Assembly: GCF_015234515.1 (NCBI RefSeq)
Contig: NZ_JADGMY010000023.1
Span: forward strand, 494,366-558,365
DNA from: Cellulomonas sp.
GTDB taxonomy: Bacteria; Actinomycetota; Actinomycetes; Actinomycetales; Cellulomonadaceae
Reading direction: 5' to 3'
Length of the DNA: 64,000 bases
A model generated the notes under the pieces. It had not been told where the DNA came from. It saw only the letters and a list, made by a program, of their open reading frames with translations, and did no database searches. Positions 1 to 8,950 of this stretch are shown in pieces (the first letter of the stretch is position 1; every line of letters starts with the position of its first letter). Both the position numbers and the translations under genes were made by a program.

Positions 1-69
1 GTGACTGGATTGCACTGTCACGCCTGAGGGGGAGGGGGTGCGGGTGGGGTGACTGGATTGCACTGTCAC
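1..69. repeat. Two 48-bp tandem repeats inside copA
   Basis: Copies of the core GTGACTGGATTGCACTGTCA begin at 1 and 49, separated by G-rich spacer. The 48-bp period is 16 codons, so the copA frame stays open. The core matches repeats at 7448-7604, 13391-13924 and 49864-50007. The array may continue beyond the left edge. Confidence 0.85.
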
Positions 70-1797
70 GCCTGAGGGGGAGGGGGTGCGGGAGGGGGTG
101 GGGGTCGGGGTGCTGGTGAGGAGGGTGCCGGCGATGGCGCGGGCGACCGGGTGCTCCGAGAGGTGCTCGACGGCCGCGGCGAGGCGGTGCACCTCGGCCG
201 CGTCCTCACCGGCGGCGGGCACGACGTCGACGAGCGCCATGCGCCCGGCCGTGACCGTGCCGGTCTTGTCGAGCACGACGGTGTCGACGCGCCGGGTCTC
301 CTCGAGGATCTCCGGGCCCTTGATGAGGATGCCGAGCTGGGCACCGCGTCCCGTGCCGACGAGCAGCGCGGTGGGCGTCGCCAGACCCAGTGCGCAGGGG
401 CACGCGATGATCAGCACCGCGACGGCCGCCGTGAACGCGGCCTGCACGCCGCCGCCCGTCGCGAGCCACACGACGAGCGTCCCGAGCGCGATGACCAGCA
501 CCACGGGCACGAAGACCGCGGAGATCCGGTCGGCGAGCCGCTGCACCGGCGCCTTGCCGGTCTGCGCGCGGGCGACGAGGCGGCCGATCTGCGCCAGGCG
601 CGTCTCCTCGCCGACGCGCGACGCGCGCACGACGAGGTGCCCGGCGGTGTTCAGCGTCGCACCCGTGACCTCGTCGCCGGGCCCGACGTCCACGGGGACG
701 GGCTCGCCGGTCAGCAGCGAGGTGTCGACGGCGCTGGTGCCGGACACCACGACCCCGTCGGTGGCGATCTTCTCGCCCGGCCGCACGGCGAACTCGTCGC
801 CGACCGCGAGCCGGTCCACGGGCACGCGCCGCTCGACGCGTCGCCCGTCGGGTCCCGTCACCAGCAGGGCGACGTCCTTCGCGCCCAGGTCGAGCAGGGC
901 GCGCAGCGCGTCACCGGCGCGGCGGCGTGAGCGGTGCTCGGCGTACCGGCCGGCCAGCAGGAACGTCGTGACGACGGCCGCGACCTCGAAGTACAGCTCC
1001 GGCATGGCCGTGCCGTGGCCGGCGCCCGCGGCGGGGAAGAGCGTCGGCGTCATGCGCATCCCGAGCTCGCCCGCACCGCCCAGCAGCAGCGCCCACAGCG
1101 ACCAGGCGGTCGCCGCGACGACGCCGATCGACACGAGCGTGTCCATGGTCGACGCGCCGTGCCGTGCCGCGCGGTACGCGGCCCGGTGGAACGGCCACGC
1201 CGCCCACGTCGCGACCGGCAGCGCGAGCGCCGCGACGAGCCACTGCCAGCCGCGGAACTGCGTCGCCGGGACCATGCTCAGCACGAGCACCGGCACCGTG
1301 AGCACCGCCGCGACGCGCAGGCGGCGCCGCAGGTCGGCGCCGCGCGTGTCGTCGGGCGCCGACGTGTCGTCGGAGGGGTCGTGCTCCATGCCGGCGTGCT
1401 GCATGCCGGACAGCGCGTGGGTGAGGTCGTCGTGCGCGTCATGGGAGGCGCCGTGCGACGCACCGTGCGCGACCGGGTGGTCACCGGCGCCGTCGTGCGC
1501 GTCGTGCGCATCGGGTGCCGACGCTCCCGGGCGGGTGAGCGGGCGCGCGTCGTACCCGGCGGCCTGCACGGCCGCGACCAGCGCCTCGACGGTCGGCGCA
1601 GGTGCGTCGTCCGTGGCGGTCAGGTCGACGTGCGCGGTCTCGAGCGCGAGGTTCACGGTCGCCTGTGCACCGGGCACGCGGTTGAGCCGCTTCTCGACGC
1701 GCGCGACGCACGAGGCGCACGTCATGCCCTCGATGGCCAGGTCGATGCCCGCGGCGGCCACGCCGTCCGGGGCCCGCCGGGTCGCCTCGGCGCTCAC
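1..1797 (-). CDS. copA: Copper-translocating P1B-type ATPase, 3' part beyond the left edge
   Basis: Exports Cu(I) across the membrane using ATP. The window holds about 599 residues from a GTG start that overlaps the copZ stop (GTGA). Seen: an N-terminal HMA domain with MTCASC near residue 25; a His/Met-rich stretch at about residues 97-140 with some 14 His, likely extra metal binding; the membrane CPC motif at residues 466-468 followed by ALGLATPTA; phosphorylation motif DKTGT with Asp510; and SEHPVARAI of the nucleotide-binding domain just before the edge. Straight after this motif the frame runs without a stop through two copies of a 48-bp repeat, giving a Pro/Ser/Thr-rich insertion containing GVTVQSSH twice. 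No stop codon in this frame lies in the window. It is the last gene of csoR-copZ-copA. The family and copper role are confident; whether the repeat-bearing protein is functional cannot be judged here. Confidence 0.93.
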   Translation of the reverse strand, partial: MSAEATRRAPDGVAAAGIDLAIEGMTCASCVARVEKRLNRVPGAQATVNLALETAHVDLTATDDAPAPTVEALVAAVQAAGYDARPLTRPGASAPDAHDAHDGAGDHPVAHGASHGASHDAHDDLTHALSGMQHAGMEHDPSDDTSAPDDTRGADLRRRLRVAAVLTVPVLVLSMVPATQFRGWQWLVAALALPVATWAAWPFHRAAYRAARHGASTMDTLVSIGVVAATAWSLWALLLGGAGELGMRMTPTLFPAAGAGHGTAMPELYFEVAAVVTTFLLAGRYAEHRSRRRAGDALRALLDLGAKDVALLVTGPDGRRVERRVPVDRLAVGDEFAVRPGEKIATDGVVVSGTSAVDTSLLTGEPVPVDVGPGDEVTGATLNTAGHLVVRASRVGEETRLAQIGRLVARAQTGKAPVQRLADRISAVFVPVVLVIALGTLVVWLATGGGVQAAFTAAVAVLIIACPCALGLATPTALLVGTGRGAQLGILIKGPEILEETRRVDTVVLDKTGTVTAGRMALVDVVPAAGEDAAEVHRLAAAVEHLSEHPVARAIAGTLLTSTPTPTPSRTPSPSGVTVQSSHPTRTPSPSGVTVQSSH

Positions 1798-2024
1798 AGC
1801 AGCGACCTCTCGGGTGTCACGGCGTACCCCGCCTCGGCGACGGCGGCCGCGACGGCGTCGGCGTCCATCGCGGCGTCCGACGTGACGGTGACGGGCGACG
1901 AGCCGCCCGTCACGAGCTCCACGGCGACGTCCGTGACGCCGGGCAGCGCGGACAGCTCCTCGGTCACGGCGTTCACGCAGTGGCCGCAGGTCATGCCGTC
2001 GACGCGGAAGGTGGTGGTGCTCAT
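1794..2024 (-). CDS. copZ: CopZ-like copper chaperone (HMA domain)
   Basis: A 76-residue soluble heavy-metal-associated domain protein that carries Cu(I) in the cytoplasm and hands it to CopA. The metal site MTCGHC lies at residues 11-16 (Cys13, Cys16), and the whole length is a single ferredoxin-like HMA fold, as usual for the family. Its stop overlaps the copA GTG start by 4 bases, so the two are translationally coupled. It lies downstream of csoR on the same strand, with a hairpin in the gap. Function is assigned from the motif and the operon. Confidence 0.93.
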   Translation of the reverse strand: MSTTTFRVDGMTCGHCVNAVTEELSALPGVTDVAVELVTGGSSPVTVTSDAAMDADAVAAAVAEAGYAVTPERSLL

Positions 2025-2111
2025 GGGGGTGCTCCTTCGGTTCTCGGTGGTCCGGTGCGGCGGGGGCCCGCGCGGTGTGCGGCGGGCGGCCGGTGCGACC
2101 GGGAGGGGTGG

Positions 2112-2144
2112 GGGCGGCTCTCCTGGTGGGGGTGGGAGCCGCCC
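2112..2144 (-). promoter_or_regulatory. Hairpin between csoR and copZ
   Basis: Inverted repeat GGGCGGCTC / GAGCCGCCC with a 15-base loop, lying in the 123-base gap between the csoR stop and copZ start. It could attenuate or process the operon transcript. There is no clear U-run, so the role is uncertain. Confidence 0.35.
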
Positions 2145-2147
2145 GGT

Positions 2148-2495
2148 TCAGCTCCGGACGAGTCGGGCGATCGCGGCCGACGCCTCGCGGACCTTCTCGG
2201 CGCCCGCCTCGGGGGACTGGCGGGCCGCGTCGACGACGCAGTGCCCCAGGTGGTCCTCCACGAGGCCGATGCCCACGGCCTGCAGGGCCTTGGTGACGGC
2301 GGCGATCTGGGTGAGGACGTCGATGCAGTACACGTCCTCGTCGACCATGCGCGCGATGCCGCGGACCTGGCCCTCGACGCGGCGCAGCCGACGCAGGTAC
2401 TCGTCCTTGGCGGGGGTGTAGCCGTGAACGGGTGCGTCGTCGTGCGTCACGGGGTCGTCGACGGCGGGGTGCGAGGGTGCTGGCGTCACGCTCAT
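2148..2495 (-). CDS. csoR: Copper-sensing transcriptional repressor CsoR
   Basis: A 115-residue all-helical DUF156 repressor that leaves DNA when Cu(I) binds. The full copper ligand set is present: Cys57, His82 and Cys86 (segments VYCIDV and EDHLGHC). An upstream in-frame start would add 24 residues. I chose the ATG at 2495 because a -10 hexamer (TACCTT) sits exactly 6 bases before it, which suggests a leaderless transcript, and because the operator overlaps this promoter. The longer form would place the operator inside the coding region. It is first in the operon with copZ and copA and probably represses itself. Confidence 0.95.
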   Translation of the reverse strand: MSVTPAPSHPAVDDPVTHDDAPVHGYTPAKDEYLRRLRRVEGQVRGIARMVDEDVYCIDVLTQIAAVTKALQAVGIGLVEDHLGHCVVDAARQSPEAGAEKVREASAAIARLVRS

Positions 2496-2501
2496 CCGAA
2501 C

Positions 2502-2507
2502 AAGGTA
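2502..2507 (-). promoter_or_regulatory. -10 element for csoR (leaderless)
   Basis: On the minus strand TACCTT is followed by 6 bases and then the csoR ATG. That spacing puts the transcription start at the start codon. The hexamer overlaps the CsoR operator. Confidence 0.5.
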
Positions 2508-2520
2508 CCCCCAGGGGGTA
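2506..2520. promoter_or_regulatory. CsoR operator
   Basis: Perfect palindrome TACCCCC-A-GGGGGTA, the known CsoR-type recognition sequence. It lies 10 bases upstream of the csoR start and overlaps its -10 element, as expected for copper-relieved self-repression of csoR-copZ-copA. Confidence 0.9.
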
Positions 2521-2578
2521 TTCCGACGCTCACCCGGGCGCGGGTGCCCGCCTGCGCCTCGCAGCACGTGCGGCAGGG

Positions 2579-2584
2579 GAGAAT
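2579..2584 (+). promoter_or_regulatory. Possible -10 element for the Rrf2 gene
   Basis: GAGAAT lies 6 bases before the ATG at 2591, the same geometry as several other starts in the window. The overlapping GGGGAG could equally be a ribosome binding site. Confidence 0.3.
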
Positions 2585-2590
2585 CGGCGC

Positions 2591-3049
2591 ATGCGTGTCT
2601 CGGCGAAGGCGGACTATGCGGTGCGGGCGTGCGCCGAGCTGGCGAGCAGGCCGGGGGGCGAGTCGGTCCCGAGCGACGTGCTGGCCGCCGGCCAGGGCAT
2701 CCCGACCAGCTTCCTCGAGCGGATCATGGGGGACCTGCGGCGCGGCGGTGTCGTGACGAGCGTGCGGGGGCGCTCCGGCGGGTACCTGCTGGCGCGCGGG
2801 GCGGACGAGATCACGGTGGCCGACGTGATCCGCGCGGTCGACGGGCCGCTGGTGACCGTCCGGGACGTGCGGCCGCCCGGGCTCACGTACGAGGGCTCCG
2901 CGACCGCGCTGCTCGAGGTGTGGGTGGCACTGCGGGCGTCGGTGCGCGACGTGCTCGACGTGGTCACGCTCGCCGACGTGGTGGCGCGCGACCTCCCGGA
3001 GTCGGTGCACGTCCTGGCGGCGCGCGAGGACGCGTGGGAGAACCCGTGA
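2591..3049 (+). CDS. Rrf2-family transcriptional regulator
   Basis: A 152-residue protein with the Rrf2 N-terminus (SAKADYAVRA) and a winged helix-turn-helix. The segment SFLERIMGDLRRGGVVTSVRG followed by GRSGGYLLAR is typical of the family (recognition helix and wing). The three-Cys cluster that binds [2Fe-2S] in IscR and NsrR is absent; only one early Cys is present, so this is a CymR-like or other cluster-free member. It is divergent from csoR and lies just upstream of a TauE/SafE exporter on the same strand, so control of sulfur or sulfite export is a reasonable guess but unproven. Confidence 0.88.
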   Translation: MRVSAKADYAVRACAELASRPGGESVPSDVLAAGQGIPTSFLERIMGDLRRGGVVTSVRGRSGGYLLARGADEITVADVIRAVDGPLVTVRDVRPPGLTYEGSATALLEVWVALRASVRDVLDVVTLADVVARDLPESVHVLAAREDAWENP

Positions 3050-3106
3050 CGGTCGCGGCGGTCACCGTCTGAGTCGTGGGACGACGTCTCACGATACGAA
3101 AGGGTC

Positions 3107-3136
3107 TTGTAACCCGAGCAGTCAGGTCGGAATTAT
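3107..3136 (+). promoter_or_regulatory. Candidate promoter for the TauE/SafE gene
   Basis: TTGTAA, an 18-base spacer and AATTAT resemble -35 and -10 boxes in an otherwise GC-rich gap before the exporter gene. A small hairpin (CCCGGC/GCCGGG, 3183-3200) lies just before the start codon region. Confidence 0.3.
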
Positions 3137-3219
3137 CGGAGTGCGGATGAACGTCCGCGTCCGTTCATCCCGATCCGATCGCCCGGCCACCGTGCCGGGC
3201 CGCCCCCGAGGTGGTCCCC

Positions 3220-4200
3220 GTGCCCACGATCGTCCTGCTCGCACTCGTCGGCCTCGCCGCGCAGCTCGTCGACGGGAGCCTGGGCATGGCCTACGGCGTG
3301 ACCTCGACGACGCTGCTGCTGGCGATCGGGACCAACCCCGCCGCCGCGTCGGCCACCGTCCACCTCGCCGAGATCGGCACGACGCTCGCGTCGGGCGCCG
3401 CCCACTGGAAGTTCGGCAACGTCGACTGGAAGGTCGTGCTGCGCATCGGCGTGCCCGGCGCCATCGGTGCGTTCGCCGGTGCGACGTTCCTCGCGAACCT
3501 CTCGACCGACGCCGCCAAGCCCGTCATGTCGCTGATCCTGCTGGCGCTCGGCGTGTACCTGCTGGTCCGGTTCACCCTCAAGGGTCTGCGCACCGACCGG
3601 CAGAACCTCCCGCTGCGCAAGCGGTTCCTCGCCCCGCTGGGCCTGGTCGCCGGCTTCGTCGACGCGACCGGTGGGGGCGGCTGGGGCCCGGTCGGCACCC
3701 CCGCGCTGCTGGCCAGCGGCCGCCTCGAGCCCCGCAAGGTCGTCGGCTCGATCGACACGTCCGAGTTCCTCGTCGCGATCGCCGCGAGCCTGGGCTTCCT
3801 GTTCGCGCTCGGTTCGCAGGGCGTCAACTTCACGTGGGTCCTGGCCCTGCTCATCGGCGGGCTCATCGCCGCGCCCATCGCGGCGTGGCTCGTCCGCAAG
3901 GTCCCGGGCCGTGTGCTCGGCTCCGCGGTCGGCGGCGTGATCGTCCTGACCAACACCCGCACGATCCTGCGCTCCGACTGGGTGGGCGTCGGTGACACCC
4001 CGACCGAGGGCCTCGTGCTCGGTGCCATCGCGCTGGTCTGGGTCGCGGCCGTCACGTGGTCGGTCCGCGCCTACCGCCAGGACCTCGCCGCGGGTCGCGG
4101 TGACGTCGCCGCCGTGGGCCACGGCCCGTCGACGCCCGGCGGCGCGCCGGACGACGAGCCGGAGCTCGTGGCCGCCGTCGACGAGCGACCGACCCGCTGA
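3220..4200 (+). CDS. Sulfite/anion exporter TauE/SafE family protein
   Basis: A membrane protein of about 326 residues with roughly eight hydrophobic segments in two halves. The first half opens with LVDGSLGMAYG and the second repeats the pattern as GFVDATGGGGWGP, the duplicated signature of TauE/SafE transporters, which export sulfite, sulfoacetate or similar anions. The C-terminus is hydrophilic and acidic. A GTG at 3211 is also possible; I prefer the GTG at 3220 because GAGG lies about 8 bases before it. It follows an Rrf2 regulator and converges on hemL across a strong hairpin. The exact substrate cannot be read from the sequence. Confidence 0.88.
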   Translation: MPTIVLLALVGLAAQLVDGSLGMAYGVTSTTLLLAIGTNPAAASATVHLAEIGTTLASGAAHWKFGNVDWKVVLRIGVPGAIGAFAGATFLANLSTDAAKPVMSLILLALGVYLLVRFTLKGLRTDRQNLPLRKRFLAPLGLVAGFVDATGGGGWGPVGTPALLASGRLEPRKVVGSIDTSEFLVAIAASLGFLFALGSQGVNFTWVLALLIGGLIAAPIAAWLVRKVPGRVLGSAVGGVIVLTNTRTILRSDWVGVGDTPTEGLVLGAIALVWVAAVTWSVRAYRQDLAAGRGDVAAVGHGPSTPGGAPDDEPELVAAVDERPTR

Positions 4201-4220
4201 GCCACGTCGCGGGACGACGA

Positions 4221-4253
4221 ACGGCGGGCCACCCGTACCGGGTGGCCCGCCGT
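4221..4253. terminator. Bidirectional hairpin terminator
   Basis: A 15-bp perfect stem, ACGGCGGGCCACCCG and its complement, with a 3-base loop. It lies between the convergent exporter gene and hemL, where both need transcription to end. Confidence 0.75.
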
Positions 4254-4285
4254 CGTGTCGTCAGCTGCCCGTCACCGCGGTCCGG

Positions 4286-5656
4286 TCACTCGGGCGCCCG
4301 GGCCTCCGCCGCGGCCTGCGCCGCCGTCGGCAGCGCCTCGATGACGCGGTCCAGCACGGTCTCGTCGTGCGCGGCGCTGACGAACCACGCCTCGAACGGC
4401 GACGGGGGCGCGAGCACGCCCGCGTCGAGCAGCGCGTGGAAGAACGGCCCGTACCGCCAGTGCTCCGAGGCCTGGACGCCCGCGTAGTCGCGCGCACCCT
4501 CCGCCGCGGCCTGCTCACCGAACACGACGCTGAACAGGCTGCCCGCCCACTGCAGCGCGTGCGGCACCCCCGCCTCGGCGAGTGCACCGGTGACCGCACG
4601 GCGCAGGTGCACCGCCGCCGCGTCGACCCGCGCGTACACCTCGGCGTCGGCGAGGCGCAGCGTCGCCAGGCCCGCGGCCGTGGCCACCGGGTTCCCCGAC
4701 AGCGTGCCGGCCTGGTAGACGGGCCCGACCGGTGCGAGCTGCTCCATGATGTCCGCGCGCCCGGCGACCGCGGCGACGGGCAGGCCGCCGCCGATGACCT
4801 TGCCGAACGTCAGCAGGTCCGGCGCCCACTGCTCCGACGCGCCCTCCAGCCCCCACCAGCCGGCGCGACCGACGCGGAAGCCCGTGAGCACCTCGTCCTG
4901 GATCAGCACGGCGTCGTGGTGCTGCGTGATGCGGCGCAGCTCGCGGTTGAAGCCCGGCAGCGGCGGCACGACGCCCATGTTGGCCGGCGCTGCCTCGGTG
5001 ATCACGGCGGCGATCGACGAGCCGTGCTCGTCGAACGCGGCCTGCAGCGCGGCGACGTCGTTGTAGGGGACGACGATGGTCTCGGCGGCGACGGCCGCGG
5101 TGACGCCCGCCGACCCGGGCAGCGCGAGCGTCGCGATGCCGGAGCCCGCCTCGGCGAGCAGCGAGTCGGAGTGCCCGTGGTAGCAACCGGCGAACTTCAC
5201 GATCTTGTCGCGACCCGTCCAGGCGCGGGCCAGCCGCAGGGCCGTCATCACGGCCTCGGTGCCGGTCGACACCAGGCGCACGCGCTCGGCCACCGGGACG
5301 CGGTCGCGGATCTCGTCGACGAGCTCGACCTCGGTCGTCGTCGGCGCACCGAAGCCCAGCCCGCGTGCGGCCGCCTGCTGCACCGCCTCGACGACCTGCG
5401 GGTGCGCGTGCCCGAGCAGCGCGGGGCCCCACGACCCGACCAGGTCGACGTAGTCGCGACCCTCGACGTCGCGCACGTACGCTCCGAGCGCCGACTCCAG
5501 GAACCGCGGCGTGCCGCCGACCGAGCGGTACGCCCGCACGGGTGAGTTGACGCCGCCGGGGATCACGGCGGTCGCGTGGGCGAAGGCCTCCACGCTCGTG
5601 GCCGTCCAGGCCAACGCGTTCCCCGGTGCGACGGTGTCGTCCTCCACCTGTGTCAT
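4286..5656 (-). CDS. hemL: Glutamate-1-semialdehyde 2,1-aminomutase
   Basis: A PLP enzyme of 456 residues that converts glutamate-1-semialdehyde, the HemA product after reduction, to 5-aminolevulinate in the C5 route to heme. Family marks are [10 protein letters not shown] near the N-terminus, [15 protein letters not shown] for cofactor binding, DEVLTGFR, and [11 protein letters not shown] carrying the Schiff-base lysine. The ATG at 5656 shares one base with the hemB stop (TGATG), so hemL is the last gene of a tightly coupled run hemC-hemD-hemB-hemL. A longer in-frame start inside hemB is unlikely. Confidence 0.96.
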   Translation of the reverse strand: MTQVEDDTVAPGNALAWTATSVEAFAHATAVIPGGVNSPVRAYRSVGGTPRFLESALGAYVRDVEGRDYVDLVGSWGPALLGHAHPQVVEAVQQAAARGLGFGAPTTTEVELVDEIRDRVPVAERVRLVSTGTEAVMTALRLARAWTGRDKIVKFAGCYHGHSDSLLAEAGSGIATLALPGSAGVTAAVAAETIVVPYNDVAALQAAFDEHGSSIAAVITEAAPANMGVVPPLPGFNRELRRITQHHDAVLIQDEVLTGFRVGRAGWWGLEGASEQWAPDLLTFGKVIGGGLPVAAVAGRADIMEQLAPVGPVYQAGTLSGNPVATAAGLATLRLADAEVYARVDAAAVHLRRAVTGALAEAGVPHALQWAGSLFSVVFGEQAAAEGARDYAGVQASEHWRYGPFFHALLDAGVLAPPSPFEAWFVSAAHDETVLDRVIEALPTAAQAAAEARAPE

Positions 5657-6648
5657 CACTGCTCCTCCGCGAGCCAACCGGCCAGCTCCGTCGCCCAGTA
5701 CGTCAGGATGGCATCGGCACCGGCGCGACGGATGCTGAGCACCGACTCGGTGACTGCACTCCGACGGCCGATCCACCCCCGCGCGGACGCCGCCTCGATC
5801 ATGGCGTACTCGCCGGACACCTGGTACGCCCAGACGGGCACGGTTGAGGACGCGGCCACGTCGGCGAGCACGTCGAGGTACGACATCGCGGGCTTCACCA
5901 TGACGACGTCGGCGCCCTCGGCCACGTCGATCGCGACCTCGCGTGCGGCCTCGCGGCGGTTGGCCGGGTCCATCTGGTAGGTGCGGCGGTCGCCGTCGAG
6001 CTGCGACTCCACGGCCTCACGGAACGGGCCGTAGAACGCCGACGCGTACTTGGCGGCGTACGCCAGGACGGCGACCTCGTGGTGGCCGGCGGCGTCGAGC
6101 GCATCCCGCACGACCCCCGTCTGGCCGTCCATCATGCCGCTGAGCCCCACGAGGTGCGCCCCGGCCTCGGCCTGGGCGACGGCCATCGCCGCGTACCGCT
6201 CGAGGGTCGCGTCGTTGTCGACCACGCCGTCGGCGGTGAGCACGCCGCAGTGCCCGTGGTCGGTGAACTCGTCGAGGCACAGGTCGGCCTGCACGACGAG
6301 TGCGTCGCCGACCTCCGCGACGACGTCCGCGAGCGCGACGTTGAGGATGCCGTCCGGGTCCGTGGCGCCGGACCCGACCGCGTCGCGGTGCACCGGAACG
6401 CCGAACAGCATGATGCCGCCGATGCCGGCCGCGGCCGCGCGCGCGGCCTCCTGGCGCAGCGAGTCGCGGGTGTGCTGCACGACGCCCGGCATCGACGTCA
6501 GCGGGCGCGGTGCGTCGAGCCCCTCACGCACGAAGACCGGCAGCACGAGGTCCGCGGGGTGCAGGCGGGTCTGGGCGGCCAGGCGGCGCATCGCGGGGGT
6601 GCGGCGCAGACGCCGGGGGCGGATGCGGCCGGGCGTGGGGACGGTCAC
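5656..6648 (-). CDS. hemB: Porphobilinogen synthase (delta-aminolevulinic acid dehydratase)
   Basis: 330 residues; condenses two 5-aminolevulinate molecules to porphobilinogen. The metal region reads [14 protein letters not shown], in which one of the three zinc cysteines of the classical site is Asp. The two catalytic lysines sit in [15 protein letters not shown] and [11 protein letters not shown]. The GTG start overlaps the hemD stop (GTGA), and the stop overlaps hemL. The position between hemD and hemL confirms the role in heme synthesis. Confidence 0.96.
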   Translation of the reverse strand: MTVPTPGRIRPRRLRRTPAMRRLAAQTRLHPADLVLPVFVREGLDAPRPLTSMPGVVQHTRDSLRQEAARAAAAGIGGIMLFGVPVHRDAVGSGATDPDGILNVALADVVAEVGDALVVQADLCLDEFTDHGHCGVLTADGVVDNDATLERYAAMAVAQAEAGAHLVGLSGMMDGQTGVVRDALDAAGHHEVAVLAYAAKYASAFYGPFREAVESQLDGDRRTYQMDPANRREAAREVAIDVAEGADVVMVKPAMSYLDVLADVAASSTVPVWAYQVSGEYAMIEAASARGWIGRRSAVTESVLSIRRAGADAILTYWATELAGWLAEEQ

Positions 6649-7715
6649 GGGGAGTCCTCCGTGGTGGTGGGGGGCGTGCCGGGGGTGGCGCCCGTGCGGG
6701 CGACGTGGATCGCCAGTGCGTCGACGAGCCCGGCGAGGGTCTGGCGGTCGGCGACCGCGTCGACCCGCAGGCCCAGGCGGTCGGCCTCGGCCTGCGTGCT
6801 GGGTCCGATGACGACGACGCGCGTCGCCGGGGGCGGAGGGCCCAGGTGGTCGAGCAGCGCGCGCACGGTGCTCGCGGACGTGAGCAGGGCCGCGTGGACG
6901 TCGCCGCCGGCCCAGGCGTGGGCGACCTGCGGGTCGGGGGGCCCGGCGGGGACCGTGCGGTAGACGACCAGGTCGTCTACGGCCCAGCCCGCGGCCGTGA
7001 GCCCGTCGGCGAGCGTGGTGGCGGCGAGGTCGCCGCGGGGGAACAGCGTGCGCGGGCCGGCCGCGCCCGTCGCGACGAGGGCGGCGACGAGGTCCACGGC
7101 CGTCGAGCGCACGGGTGGCACGACGTCCACGCGGACGCCGAGCGCCTCGAGTGCGCGCGCCGTGCCCGGACCGACGGCCGCGACCCGCACGTCCGCGCGG
7201 CCCAGGAGGGCGGCGAGCCCGTCGTCGTGCGTCGCGGCGCGCTCGGCCAGGACGGCCACGGCCGCCTGGCTGGTCACCGTGAGCCACTCGTACCAGCCGG
7301 ACCCCAGGGCGAGCAGGGCGTCGTCGAGCGGCGTGAGGTCGTCGAGCGGGACGGTCCGGACCAGCGGCACGACGACCGGCTCGGCACCCGCGGCGACCAG
7401 CGCCATCGCGGCGGGGCTCACCGCGCCCCCGCCACCCCCCCAGCCGCGAGAGTGCGATCCAGCCACCCCCTCCTGCGCGTGAGAGTGCGATCCAGCCACC
7501 CCCTCCTGCGCGTGAGAGTGCGATCCAGCCACCCCCTCCTGCGCGTGAGAGTGCGATCCAGCCACCGCCGGGGCGCCGTCGGGGTGACTGGATTGCACTC
7601 TCACGGCCAGGTTTGTGGGTGGGGGGGTGGGTGGAGCGGGGTCGAGGGGAGGGCGGGGGACCAGGACGCGCCACCCCGTCAGCGGGCCCGTGGGTACGGG
7701 GGCGTCACCGGTCAC
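6645..7715 (-). CDS. hemD: Uroporphyrinogen-III synthase with an in-frame repeat insertion
   Basis: Cyclises hydroxymethylbilane to uroporphyrinogen III. The 356-residue product is about 100 residues longer than usual. The N-terminal strand GWRVLVPR (residues 14-21) normally leads within some 15-20 residues to the GAE-VVVPL segment. Here about 85 residues intervene, including a VRVQSSH copy and four copies of an 11-residue unit, [11 protein letters not shown] and close variants, followed by a glycine run. After the insertion the protein is normal: [49 protein letters not shown] and [14 protein letters not shown]. Both ends overlap neighbours (GTGA with hemC and with hemB). The frame is intact throughout, so the insertion is tolerated or selected. 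Confidence 0.92.
   Translation of the reverse strand: MTGDAPVPTGPLTGWRVLVPRPPLDPAPPTPPPTNLAVRVQSSHPDGAPAVAGSHSHAQEGVAGSHSHAQEGVAGSHSHAQEGVAGSHSRGWGGGGGAVSPAAMALVAAGAEPVVVPLVRTVPLDDLTPLDDALLALGSGWYEWLTVTSQAAVAVLAERAATHDDGLAALLGRADVRVAAVGPGTARALEALGVRVDVVPPVRSTAVDLVAALVATGAAGPRTLFPRGDLAATTLADGLTAAGWAVDDLVVYRTVPAGPPDPQVAHAWAGGDVHAALLTSASTVRALLDHLGPPPPATRVVVIGPSTQAEADRLGLRVDAVADRQTLAGLVDALAIHVARTGATPGTPPTTTEDSP
7448..7604. repeat. 33-bp tandem repeats plus one inverted copy inside hemD
   Basis: The core GAGAGTGCGATCCAGCCAC begins at 7448, 7481, 7514 and 7547, an exact 33-bp period (11 codons). A copy in the opposite orientation, GTGACTGGATTGCACTCTCA, begins at 7584. Spacers are C-rich. It belongs to the same family as the arrays at 1, 13391 and 49864. 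Confidence 0.95.
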
Positions 7716-8740
7716 GGGCGCGGTCCCAGGGGGGCGAGGTCGGCGGCACCGGCGGCGAGCAGGTCCTCGGCGAGGCGGGAGCCGAGGGCGTCGGCCTCCC
7801 CGTCGTCACCGGCGGGTCCGCGTGCGGCGAGGCGCAGCACGCGGGAGCCGTCCACGGCCGCGACCACGGCGTCGAGAGCGAGCGTCCCGGTCGCCTCGTC
7901 GAGCCGCCCCCACGCGCCGATGGGTGCCGCGCACCCGGCCTCCAGCCGGGCGAGCACGGCGCGCTCGGCGACGACGGCCCGGCGCGTGGGGCCGTGGTCG
8001 AGCGCGCGCAGCGCGTCGGCGAGCGGGGTGTCGGCGTCCGCGTCGCCGGTGCGGACCTCGACCGCCAGCGCACCCTGGCCGGGTGCCGGCGCGAGGACGT
8101 CGGGCTCGAACCACTCGCTGACGGCGTCGAGCCGGCCCAGCCGGCCCAGGCCCGCGGCCGCGAGCACCACGGCGTCGAGGTCGCCGCGCGGGGCGTCGGT
8201 CGCGACCCCGGGGTGCGGGGCGTCCGCGCCCACGTGCGGCCCGTCGGCGAGCGTCGTCGGGTCGAGCCCGCGGACGCGGCCCAGGCGGGTGCCGACGTTG
8301 CCGCGGATGTCCACGACGTCGAGGTCGGGGCGCAGCGCCCGCAGCTGCGCGGCCCGGCGGGGTGACCCCGTGCCGACGCGGGCGCCGGGCGGCAGGGTCG
8401 CGAGCGTCAGCCGGTCGCGGGCGCACAGGGCGTCGCGTGCGTCCGCGCGGGGCGGCACGGCCGCGACGACCAGGCCGTCGGCCGGGCCGGTCGGCAGGTC
8501 CTTGAGCGAGTGGACCGCGACGTCGCAGCGGCCGTCGAGCAGGGCGTCCCGCAGCGCGGTGACGAAGACCCCGGTGCCGCCGAGGGTCGCCAGGGACGCG
8601 CGGACCCGGTCGCCCTCGGTGCGCACGCGCACGGTCTCGACGGCCACGTCGGCGAGCGCTGCCAGCGCGTCGGCGACGTGGCCGGTCTGGGTGAGGGCCA
8701 GGGCGCTCGCGCGCGTGCCGATACGCACCTGCTGAGGCAT
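7712..8740 (-). CDS. hemC: Hydroxymethylbilane synthase (porphobilinogen deaminase)
   Basis: 342 residues; polymerises four porphobilinogens on a covalent dipyrromethane cofactor. The start at 8740 gives MPQQVRIGTRASALAL, the normal N-terminus, and an upstream extension is not family-like. Seen: the catalytic region VAVHSLKDLPT, GTGSPRRAAQL, IRGNVGTRL, PGQGALAVEVR, and the cofactor cysteine in LEAGCAAPIGAW. Between RGNVGTRL and VVLAAAGLGRLG lies an Asp/Pro/His-rich loop some 25 residues longer than in typical enzymes. It is first gene of hemC-hemD-hemB-hemL, with overlap into hemD. Confidence 0.95.
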   Translation of the reverse strand: MPQQVRIGTRASALALTQTGHVADALAALADVAVETVRVRTEGDRVRASLATLGGTGVFVTALRDALLDGRCDVAVHSLKDLPTGPADGLVVAAVPPRADARDALCARDRLTLATLPPGARVGTGSPRRAAQLRALRPDLDVVDIRGNVGTRLGRVRGLDPTTLADGPHVGADAPHPGVATDAPRGDLDAVVLAAAGLGRLGRLDAVSEWFEPDVLAPAPGQGALAVEVRTGDADADTPLADALRALDHGPTRRAVVAERAVLARLEAGCAAPIGAWGRLDEATGTLALDAVVAAVDGSRVLRLAARGPAGDDGEADALGSRLAEDLLAAGAADLAPLGPRP

Positions 8741-8950
8741 GCGTCCAGTGTCGTGCCCGAGTCCGCGGATGTCGAAACCGGCCGCCGCGTCCGGGATCAT
8801 CGCAGGTGACGGCGAAATGCACGCCGGGCATCGATGTGACGTATTGTCAGAATGACCATCACCGCGCTGCAGGAATGTGACGCACGTCATTCCGGCGGCA
8901 ATTCTGACGCCTCGTCATCTCGATGTCGAGCGCGAGGTCGGCGCCACCGG
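8741..8950. other. Intergenic region between hemC and hemY
   Basis: 210 bases, less GC-rich than the genes. It holds several TGAC/GTCA half-sites (around 8838-8925), including TGTCAGAATGAC and a spaced copy of ATTCTGAC. It probably carries the hemC promoter on the minus strand. No gene is seen. Confidence 0.4.

Noticed and set aside
86-1885. 599-residue open frame on the plus strand
   Set aside because: Composition is Arg/Ser/Ala-rich without any domain; the minus strand here encodes CopA and CopZ with clear motifs.
3137-3219. Riboswitch or Cys leader peptide before the TauE/SafE gene
   Set aside because: Only a small hairpin is visible; no conserved SAM riboswitch core and no Cys codon run.
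3133-4122. Minus-strand frame opposite the TauE/SafE gene
   Set aside because: Low-complexity Arg/Asp/Gly composition; the plus-strand protein has a membrane transporter pattern.
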